Source: Lachnospiraceae bacterium (GTDB lineage Bacteria; Bacillota; Clostridia; Lachnospirales; Lachnospiraceae). Taken from it: a stretch of DNA of 5,815 nt. How positions within the stretch are numbered: the first letter of the stretch is position 1; every line of letters starts with the position of its first letter. The notes under the pieces were generated by a model. It saw only the letters and a program-made list of their open reading frames with translations, searched no databases and was not told the origin of the DNA. The position numbers and the translations under genes are program-made. The stretch lies in NCBI GenBank assembly GCA_017959525.1, contig JAGDAL010000295.1:1-5815 (forward strand), in the 5' to 3' direction. Positions 1 to 4,631 of this stretch are shown here, in pieces.

Positions 1-1
1 A

Positions 2-24
2 AAGCAGGGCTATTCGCCCTGCTT
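2..24 (-). terminator. Probable rho-independent terminator of the 147-residue protein gene
   Basis: A perfect 9-bp inverted repeat (AAGCAGGGC at 2-10 and GCCCTGCTT at 16-24) with a 5-nt loop lies 15 bases past the stop codon of the leftward gene. Read leftward, the stem ends in TTT at the window edge, so the full U-tract is not visible. Position, GC-rich core and T-rich end fit a terminator. Rightward, the hairpin is followed by TAAATTG, a poor tail, so it probably serves only the leftward gene unless another gene ends just left of the window. Confidence 0.8.
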
Positions 25-39
25 AAATTGATTACAGAT

Positions 40-483
40 TTAATCGTCTCCGCCTTGAACATTTACTTCATGCTTACATGTATAGGTGATTCCAGTAATA
101 TCAAGTCCTTTTGTGGTCGCTTCATCCAAAGATTTCACCCATACCTTAAAAGTAACAGCATCACCAGATTTGTAGGCATCTGCCAGGAGTGTGCGGGATA
201 CAGATACAGTATTACCACTGAAAGAAGTAGTAAACTCTGAGTACGCATCGGATACTGTAGAATTCAGTGTGAAGACATAATCTACATTGCTGCTGATATG
301 AAGTACATCTGAAGAGTGAATGGCGCGGATTTCAAAAACATGATGAGAACCATTCCAATCTTGTGTAGTAACTTGGGTTACTGTCCAACAATCGGTGCTG
401 CCGGCATCTCCACTTGCTGCAAATACGCCTTCTGCCAAATCTTCATTTTCAATTACTAATGGTTTTTCATAAGTCTTTGTCAT
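40..483 (-). CDS. Small Ser/Thr-rich protein with KP...AEGVFAASG leader-like N terminus; possible modification substrate
   Basis: Encodes 147 residues of unknown function. The start at 483 is preferred because AGGGGG (496-491) lies 7 bases upstream; an upstream in-frame ATG at 597 has no such site and would span the promoter. Residues 5-25 (YEKPLV...DLAEGVFAASG) are acidic and leader-like, with a possible processing motif AASG at 22-25; there is no classical signal peptide or membrane segment. The remainder alternates polar and hydrophobic residues as in a beta-sandwich, has about 35 Ser/Thr residues, and has only two cysteines, Cys32 and Cys136, near the two ends, which could form a disulfide. 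From memory, Lachnospiraceae genomes carry a family of proteins with this kind of start followed by a C-x-T-V-T segment; I cannot verify this here. The gene stands alone, divergent from the glycosyltransferase, with its own promoter and terminator. Its G+C (about 40%) is below its neighbours. A role as substrate of the adjacent genes is inference. Confidence 0.85.
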   Translation of the reverse strand: MTKTYEKPLVIENEDLAEGVFAASGDAGSTDCWTVTQVTTQDWNGSHHVFEIRAIHSSDVLHISSNVDYVFTLNSTVSDAYSEFTTSFSGNTVSVSRTLLADAYKSGDAVTFKVWVKSLDEATTKGLDITGITYTCKHEVNVQGGDD

Positions 484-520
484 ATTGTTTCCCCCTAATT
501 CGTTGTAGATATTTATACTC

Positions 521-538
521 GTGTCAATACATTGACAC
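521..538. promoter_or_regulatory. 18-bp palindrome at the predicted transcript start, candidate operator
   Basis: GTGTCAATACATTGACAC is an inverted repeat with perfect 8-bp arms (521-528 and 531-538) around a 2-base centre. It starts at or next to the predicted +1 of the leftward gene, downstream of its -10 box, a usual place for a repressor site. In RNA it would also form a 5'-terminal hairpin, but with a strained loop, so a protein-binding DNA site is the more natural reading. No regulator gene is visible in the window. Confidence 0.55.
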
Positions 539-544
539 ACCTTT

Positions 545-573
545 ATTTTAGCCCTGTGAAAAAGCTGCGTCAA
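545..573 (-). promoter_or_regulatory. Sigma-A type promoter of the 147-residue protein gene
   Basis: Read leftward, TTGACG (573-568) and TAAAAT (550-545) are separated by exactly 17 bases and each differs from the consensus at one position. Transcription would begin near 538, giving a 5' leader of about 55 bases that begins with the palindrome and ends with the AGGGGG ribosome binding site. Confidence 0.75.
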
Positions 574-631
574 TCCCATAACTACGGGTTTTTGCATCTT
601 TCAGCAGACAATTTTGTTGGAAATCTAACTT

Positions 632-660
632 TTGGTTTCACGGCCGTTTCCTGTTATAAT
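632..660 (+). promoter_or_regulatory. Promoter of the glycosyltransferase-led gene run
   Basis: A consensus TATAAT at 655-660 is preceded by TG at 652-653, making an extended -10 element. The best -35 candidate is TTGGTT at 632-637, 17 bases upstream and only half matching, which an extended -10 can tolerate. Transcription would start near 667, about 33 bases before the ATG at 700. I see no comparable -35/-10 pair before the downstream genes, so this may drive all three, including holA. Confidence 0.7.
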
Positions 661-699
661 GAATGCATATTACAGAATTTGTAGGGGAGAATGACTAAC

Positions 700-1668
700 A
701 TGGATTTGGTATCTGTAATTATACCGGCTTACAACGTAGAAGCGACCATTGCCGACTGCATTGGCAGTGTAACTTCGCAAGACTATCAGAACATTGAGAT
801 TATTGTAATTAACGATGGTTCTTCGGATCGAACGGAAGACATCGTGATGCAGTTGGCCAAGGAGGATTCCAGGATTCGCCTTCTTACCACACCAAACGGT
901 GGCGTCAGTCACGCCAGGAACACGGGCCTTTCTCTGGCAGAGGGGGAGTACCTGATGTTTGTGGATGCGGATGATCTGCTCTTGGATCATGCCATCAGCC
1001 GACTGGTGAAGGCCCAGGATGAAGTGAATGCAGACCTGGTGGTGGCGTCTTATATATTGGTGAATGCCACCACAGGCGAAGAGCATACCGTTCATCTGAC
1101 GGAGCAGAGGCGTATCACCAAGGAAGAAGCGCACGCCTTCTTTTTGACGGAAGGATTGAACCTATCCCAGCCATGGGGCAAGCTCTATCGGAGGGAGTTA
1201 TTCGATGGGGTACGTTATCCCATTGGCAAGTTGTATGAGGATATTTCTGTGATTGCATCCTTGGTGGAAGGAACGGAGAGCGTTCGCATTCTGGATGCGC
1301 CGGTGATTTCCTATCGGCAGTCTCTGCAGAGTATTTCCCATACCACCAATATCGAGCGGCAGATGGATGGGCTACAAGCGCGCAGAGACAACTACGTTTT
1401 TTATTCCATTTATTATCCTACGTTGAAGGGTTTGGCGGCCGATGCGACGGTGTACTACGGCTATTACTTGCTTGGCAGGATCGTAAATGCAGGCCTTCGG
1501 GAGAACCGGGAGTATTATGAGAAGACCTGTGAGATGATCCGCGAGAGCCTGTCGGATGCATCCTTGCGCGGTTTCTTTATGAAGACTGCAACCTTTATTT
1601 TTATGATTTCACCGCGGTTGTTGGCACAGCTATGCGATCGTTTTTCCAAGAGTAAAAATGGAGTATAG
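700..1668 (+). CDS. Family 2 glycosyltransferase
   Basis: Predicted to transfer a sugar from a nucleotide-sugar donor to an unknown acceptor in the cytoplasm. The 322-residue protein has the GT-A fold signatures in order: VSVIIPAYN (4-12), NDGSSD (38-43), GGVSHARNTG (67-76), the metal-binding FVDADD (87-92), WGKLYRRELF (159-168) and YEDI (179-182), whose acidic pair is the likely catalytic-base region. Residues about 291-311 are hydrophobic with basic flanks and may touch the membrane, but I see no convincing transmembrane anchor. Length is normal for the simple members of this family. The ATG at 700 is chosen over an in-frame ATG at 691 because AGGGGAG (683-689) is 10 bases from the former and only 1 base from the latter. 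It lies 60 bases upstream of the PqqD/HprK-like gene and diverges from the small Ser/Thr-rich gene. The acceptor cannot be read from sequence: a cell-surface glycan is the default, glycosylation of the neighbouring protein a speculative alternative. Confidence 0.93.
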   Translation: MDLVSVIIPAYNVEATIADCIGSVTSQDYQNIEIIVINDGSSDRTEDIVMQLAKEDSRIRLLTTPNGGVSHARNTGLSLAEGEYLMFVDADDLLLDHAISRLVKAQDEVNADLVVASYILVNATTGEEHTVHLTEQRRITKEEAHAFFLTEGLNLSQPWGKLYRRELFDGVRYPIGKLYEDISVIASLVEGTESVRILDAPVISYRQSLQSISHTTNIERQMDGLQARRDNYVFYSIYYPTLKGLAADATVYYGYYLLGRIVNAGLRENREYYEKTCEMIRESLSDASLRGFFMKTATFIFMISPRLLAQLCDRFSKSKNGV

Positions 1669-1672
1669 GTGC

Positions 1673-1692
1673 TTTCTACATCTGTGTAGAAA
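1673..1692. repeat. 8-bp inverted repeat between glycosyltransferase and PqqD/HprK-like genes
   Basis: TTTCTACATCTGTGTAGAAA has perfect 8-bp arms and a 4-base loop, 4 bases after the glycosyltransferase stop. It lacks a following T-run, so it is not an ordinary terminator. It overlaps a weak promoter-like arrangement (TTTCTA at 1673-1678, then TGATAGAAT at 1693-1701 with 17-base spacing), so it could be an operator, or an RNA hairpin that adjusts the ratio of the two gene products. Confidence 0.45.
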
Positions 1693-1728
1693 TGATAGAA
1701 TAAAGAAAAGAATATAGCGAGGTAACCT

Positions 1729-2925
1729 ATGAAAGTTCGCAAAGAGTATATGATTAAGGAAGTTGAGGGGAAATCGTATCTGTTGCCGTACGGACAGGGA
1801 ATTGCGCTACATTTTAACGGAACAGCACTGGATGAGGATGGAGTCTTCTTATGGGAGTTCATCCGTCAGGGATATGATGAGGCGGCATGTGCGGCGGAAT
1901 TAGCCAAGCACCGCGGCGTTTCGGCAGATTCCGAAGAGGTGCTAAGTACCGTTAGAGACTTTTTTCAGATACTAGAGAATTTGGATATCATTAACCGACG
2001 GAAGCAACATTTGATTGGTCCGTTGGCGGATTATGATGTCTTCGAAATTGCCGGATTGCGTGTGATGTACAACGGACCAAGGGAGTATATTGCTCCGGAG
2101 CTGCAGTTGTACCGTGTGAAGAGTACCATGGAACCGGTGAACTTAGAAGATATATCGGAGCAAGAACGTGCCAGCATGCAACGGGTGGAGATTGTCATGT
2201 CCATGCCGCATCTGATGGGCGTAGGAGAGCTACTTACCCGTACCCACAAGGTGATTGTGTATGCGGATGATCGGCACTACTATTATTTGTTCCCGTATAA
2301 CAAGAGCCTGCGTGAGATGCGGGTACGTAAGGATGGATCCAAGGCAGTTCTTTTCATTTCCGATATGAATCTGCCGGATGAGGAGATTACGGCGGAAGTA
2401 TACGAAGCCATGCATCAGAGCTTTTTGATTCTGGCATTTGCCCATGGCAAGTTTGCGTTTACCTCCTGGTCCTTACAGTATCAGAACAAGGGATACTTGT
2501 TTGTCTCTTCCGACGGGACCAATTGGAGAGAACTGACGGAACGTCTGGCGGATTTGTCCGAGGTGATGCGGTGCAATCATCGTACCAGCCTCTTAGAGAT
2601 TGACGGCGACCATGTGAATATGTGGAATATTCCGTGGGGCAGCTTCTTAGATGAAGATGTGAATCGTCCGTTGCAGCTTGGCGGTGTGATTAGTATCCGT
2701 CAGTCTGCTACCAACCATATGTCCGCACGCTCTACCAGCGACTGCATTCTCTTTGCGACCATGGGAATGGAATCTCCCATGTACTCCAGAGAATTGACAG
2801 AGGGCAATATTGATTTTGTGACTAAGGTGAACCGGTATGTGCCGATTTGGCGCATTCACTGCAACCAGACCAATGAGGCCATTGAATATATTAAGTCCGT
2901 CATTGATGCGGGCGATAGGAATTAG
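1729..2925 (+). CDS. PqqD-like domain fused to a degenerate HPr-kinase-like domain (pseudokinase)
   Basis: A 398-residue protein preceded by GAGGT (1719-1723). Residues 1 to about 90 read as a PqqD-type winged helix, the fold used as a peptide-recognition element in ribosomally made peptide pathways; FNGTALDEDGVFLWEFI (29-45) matches the usual FN...L...G...W pattern, followed by helices ending in ILENLDII. Residues about 95-398 align by eye with HprK-related kinases found beside PqqD proteins: FAFTSWSL (242-249) for the HASAV strand, GYLFVSSDGTNW (255-266) at the P-loop, MWNIPWGSF (298-306) for the GTPWSG loop, PLQLGGVISIRQS (314-326), and VPIWRIHCN (371-379) near the end. The P-loop form GxSGxGKS has become SSDGTNW, with Trp at the catalytic Lys position, and the acidic NDD motif has become NHR (283-285). 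ATP-dependent phosphotransfer is therefore unlikely; a binding or scaffold role is more plausible. The gene is intact and runs into holA after 12 bases. Domain calls are by recognition, without a profile search. Confidence 0.8.
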   Translation: MKVRKEYMIKEVEGKSYLLPYGQGIALHFNGTALDEDGVFLWEFIRQGYDEAACAAELAKHRGVSADSEEVLSTVRDFFQILENLDIINRRKQHLIGPLADYDVFEIAGLRVMYNGPREYIAPELQLYRVKSTMEPVNLEDISEQERASMQRVEIVMSMPHLMGVGELLTRTHKVIVYADDRHYYYLFPYNKSLREMRVRKDGSKAVLFISDMNLPDEEITAEVYEAMHQSFLILAFAHGKFAFTSWSLQYQNKGYLFVSSDGTNWRELTERLADLSEVMRCNHRTSLLEIDGDHVNMWNIPWGSFLDEDVNRPLQLGGVISIRQSATNHMSARSTSDCILFATMGMESPMYSRELTEGNIDFVTKVNRYVPIWRIHCNQTNEAIEYIKSVIDAGDRN

Positions 2926-2937
2926 GCATATTAGAAC

Positions 2938-3918
2938 ATGAGAACCATTGATGAACAACTGAAGTCCGGCAATCTGAAACCGGCATATTTACTATACGGA
3001 GATGAGGATTACCTGAAGCAGTTATATCGCAAGCGCCTCTTATCCGCCACCGTCAAAGAAGGGGATACCATGAATTACATGACCTTCGAAGGCAGTGGAA
3101 TCAATGAACATGAGATTATTGATTTTGCGGATACCATGCCGTTCTTCGCGGACTGGCGTGTGGTCTATGTGGAAAACAGCGGCTTTTTCAATCGCTCCGT
3201 GGATGACTTGGCAGATTATTTTTCCAAGATGTCTGAGACGGCGTTCTTGGTGTTTGTTGAGAGCAAGATTGATAAGCGTAGCCGTACCTACAAGGAATTT
3301 GCCAAGGTAGGAGAGGTTGTAGAACTGAACTTCCCGGAAGAGAAGGAACTACAGGCTTGGGTTGGCGGTCGTGTGAAGCGTGCCGGCAAGCAGATTACCA
3401 TGGATGCCTGGGAGGAATTCCGCAATCGTTGTTCCACCAACATGGAGAATATGGACCGGGAATTAGAGAAGCTGTTGGATTACTGTGCCGACAAGCCGGC
3501 CATCTCCAGACAGGACGTGCGGGAGATCTGCATCGACTCTTCGGAAGAGCGCATGTTTATCCAGGTGGACGGAATCGGAGAGAAGAATCCCCGGAAGGCT
3601 ATGCTGGCATATCAGGATATGTTGGAGCACAAGGTGGCACCGCTGTATATCCTTGCTTCCTTAGAAGGACAGTTCCGTTCGATTCTACAGACCAAGAGTT
3701 ACTTGGAACAGGGCATGAAGAAAAATGAAATCCAGAAGGTGATGGGCCTTCGTTACAATTTCTTCGTCGATAAGTATCAGAAAATGGCAAAGAACTTCTC
3801 TACCGGACAGTTGGAGCGCATCTTAATTGAATGTGCATCTACCGATGAGCAGGTGAAGAGCGGTAAGCTGGACGCCAGCGTGGGAGTGGAGATGTTATTG
3901 CTGAAGTATAGTAAGTAA
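2938..3918 (+). CDS. holA: DNA polymerase III delta subunit
   Basis: The delta subunit is part of the clamp loader: it opens the beta sliding clamp ring so the clamp can be placed on primed DNA. The 326-residue length is normal. The start LKSGNLKPAYLLYGDEDYL (8-26) is the characteristic first strand and turn of the AAA+-like domain, which in this subunit carries no working P-loop. LVFVESKIDKRSRTYKEF is the conserved second block (D-K-R). The helical C-terminal collar domain ends in MLLLKY. It starts 12 bases after the stop of the PqqD/HprK-like gene and has only a weak AGG (2924-2926, overlapping that stop) as ribosome binding site, so translation is probably coupled to the upstream gene. In many Firmicutes the preceding gene is comEC; here it is the accessory pseudokinase gene. 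Transcription ends at the bidirectional terminator at 4090-4124. Confidence 0.96.
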   Translation: MRTIDEQLKSGNLKPAYLLYGDEDYLKQLYRKRLLSATVKEGDTMNYMTFEGSGINEHEIIDFADTMPFFADWRVVYVENSGFFNRSVDDLADYFSKMSETAFLVFVESKIDKRSRTYKEFAKVGEVVELNFPEEKELQAWVGGRVKRAGKQITMDAWEEFRNRCSTNMENMDRELEKLLDYCADKPAISRQDVREICIDSSEERMFIQVDGIGEKNPRKAMLAYQDMLEHKVAPLYILASLEGQFRSILQTKSYLEQGMKKNEIQKVMGLRYNFFVDKYQKMAKNFSTGQLERILIECASTDEQVKSGKLDASVGVEMLLLKYSK

Positions 3919-3922
3919 GCAA

Positions 3923-3985
3923 TCCGATGTCACTAAGCGCATCTGCGCACTTCGTGCTTGATTTGCTAAGTGTCCCTGTATGGCT
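3923..3985. repeat. Palindromic intergenic repeat, unit 1
   Basis: First of two 63-base units placed 69 bases apart just after holA, 49 of 63 positions identical. It can fold as an imperfect hairpin: CACT (3931-3934) pairs with AGTG (3969-3972) and continues after an A-A mismatch with AGC/GCT. Inside sits a small perfect hairpin, GCAC-TTC-GTGC (3947-3957). No coding potential is seen. Confidence 0.75.
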
Positions 3986-3991
3986 TCGCAC

Positions 3992-4054
3992 TCCGATGCC
4001 ACTAATCTCGCCCGCGCCCTTTGGGCTTAGCTCGCTAAGTGGCCCTGTATGGCT
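3992..4054. repeat. Palindromic intergenic repeat, unit 2
   Basis: Second 63-base unit, same length as unit 1 with no gaps. The outer stem is better formed here: GCCACT (3998-4003) pairs with AGTGGC (4038-4043). The inner hairpin is GCCC-TTT-GGGC (4016-4026). Relative to unit 1, the inner A-T pair has become C-G and the outer T-T mismatch has become C-G, so the structure is kept or improved while the sequence changes. Both units share the right end CCCTGTATGGCT. Confidence 0.75.
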
Positions 4055-4087
4055 AATTCTAAGAAATCATAGATTTCTTGAATTAGC
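4052..4087. repeat. Long hairpin, 16-bp stem with one bulge
   Basis: GCTAATTC (4052-4059) and AAGAAATC (4061-4068) pair with GATTTCTTGAATTAGC (4072-4087), giving 16 base pairs, a single bulged T at 4060 and an ATA loop. It overlaps the last three bases of repeat unit 2 and ends two bases before the terminator's A-run. No T-run follows it on either strand, so it is not itself a standard terminator. Confidence 0.7.
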
Positions 4088-4089
4088 AC

Positions 4090-4124
4090 AAAAAAAACAC
4101 CAGTATGACGGTACTGGTGTTTTT
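4090..4124. terminator. Bidirectional rho-independent terminator between holA and rpsT
   Basis: CACCAGTA (4098-4105) pairs with TACTGGTG (4112-4119) around a 6-base loop. The stem is flanked by eight A on the left (4090-4097) and five T on the right (4120-4124), so each direction of transcription sees a GC-containing stem followed by U residues. It serves holA rightward and, with the longer U8 tail, rpsT leftward, 30 bases past the rpsT stop. Confidence 0.93.
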
Positions 4125-4154
4125 CATATTCATGAATATTTAATATTTAAAGAA

Positions 4155-4418
4155 TTAAGCAATCTTTGCTACAGCCTTAGCAAGACGGGAAATCTTACGA
4201 GAAGCGTTGTTCTTATGGTAAACACCCTTAGTAGCTGCCATCTCGATCTTCTTGGTAGCAAGAACTAATGCTTCTTCAGCAGCTGCCTTATCGTTATTAG
4301 CAACAGCAGCCTCTACCTTCTTAATGCAAGTCTTAACTTCGGACTTGATTGCTTTGTTACGCTCAGTCTTAGTAGCAGTAACAAGAATTCTCTTCTTTGC
4401 AGATTTAATATTAGCCAA
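4155..4418 (-). CDS. rpsT: 30S ribosomal protein S20
   Basis: S20 binds 16S rRNA early in assembly of the small subunit. The 87-residue product is very rich in Lys and Ala, with the family start [10 protein letters not shown] and the signature [20 protein letters not shown] near the C terminus; the length is standard. Its start codon is TTG (4418-4416), well supported by GGAGGT (4432-4427) 8 bases upstream. Escherichia coli rpsT is also known to start with UUG and to be controlled by its own product, so the weak start may be part of feedback control here as well. It is a single-gene unit with its own strong promoter, a structured leader of about 80 bases and the shared terminator, convergent with holA and divergent from lepA. 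Confidence 0.98.
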   Translation of the reverse strand: MANIKSAKKRILVTATKTERNKAIKSEVKTCIKKVEAAVANNDKAAAEEALVLATKKIEMAATKGVYHKNNASRKISRLAKAVAKIA

Positions 4419-4431
4419 CTTCGTACACCTC

Positions 4432-4495
4432 CAATGTAATGATTTAACTATATATAGCGATTACATTGTAGCCGGACACGGACAGTTCAATGTAA
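4432..4495 (-). promoter_or_regulatory. rpsT leader with two mutually exclusive hairpins, candidate translational control element
   Basis: In the rpsT mRNA the sequence UUACAUUG occurs near the 5' end (4495-4488), its complement CAAUGUAA in the middle (4468-4461), and UUACAUUG again at 4439-4432, directly joined to the Shine-Dalgarno sequence. The middle copy can pair with the first or with the last, not both. The second pairing has 9 perfect bp (4468-4460 with 4440-4432), and its last G is the first base of GGAGGT. That would restrict ribosome access; pairing with the first copy would free it. S20 itself is the obvious candidate effector. Function is inferred from complementarity only. Confidence 0.5.
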
Positions 4496-4507
4496 ACATA
4501 CCTTGAT

Positions 4508-4536
4508 ATAATAATCGAATAATTCCCCTCTGTCAA
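4508..4536 (-). promoter_or_regulatory. Strong promoter of rpsT
   Basis: Read leftward, a perfect TTGACA (4536-4531) and TATTAT (4513-4508) are separated by 17 bases. Transcription would start near 4501, placing the first UUACAUUG of the leader about 6 bases from the 5' end and giving a leader of roughly 80 bases before the TTG start. Confidence 0.85.
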
Positions 4537-4576
4537 TGGGTTTTGCCTATTTTTTGCCTCAAATCCCCAAATCCTC

Positions 4577-4606
4577 TTGTGGAAGAGTCTTTTCCTATGC
4601 TAATAT
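4577..4606 (+). promoter_or_regulatory. Promoter of lepA
   Basis: TTGTGG (4577-4582) and TAATAT (4601-4606) are separated by 18 bases. Transcription would start near 4613, leaving a very short leader of about 19 bases that contains GGAGGT at 4622-4627, 4 bases before the ATG. The promoter is divergent from that of rpsT and does not overlap it. Confidence 0.65.
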
Positions 4607-4631
4607 AAGGAACGTAAATTTGGAGGTAATT

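Noticed and set aside
530..538. TTGACA inside the palindrome as a -35 box in either direction
   Set aside because: No -10 element lies at 16-18 bases on either strand; the TTGACG/TAAAAT pair upstream is far better.
484..597. N-terminal extension of the small-protein reading frame to an upstream ATG at 597
   Set aside because: It would span the predicted promoter, palindrome and ribosome binding site, and the extension lacks its own Shine-Dalgarno sequence. The ATG at 483 has AGGGGG 7 bases upstream.
691..699. Glycosyltransferase start at 691
   Set aside because: The ribosome binding site would be 1 base from the start; the ATG at 700 has proper spacing and gives the usual family N terminus.
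670..1134. 154-codon open frame on the minus strand
   Set aside because: It lies wholly antisense to the glycosyltransferase region and its translation resembles no protein family; a shadow of the real frame.
3923..4054. CRISPR array
   Set aside because: Only two units, 63 bases long and 22% diverged, with a 6-base gap; this is a palindromic repeat pair, not repeats with spacers.
4126..4139. AT-rich palindrome ATATTCATGAATAT between terminator and rpsT stop
   Set aside because: A perfect 14-base palindrome, but short, AT-rich and in a region where such sequence arises easily; no promoter nearby for it to control.
3927..4268. 113-codon open frame on the plus strand after holA
   Set aside because: It runs through the palindromic repeats, the terminator and antisense rpsT, with no ribosome binding site; not a credible gene.
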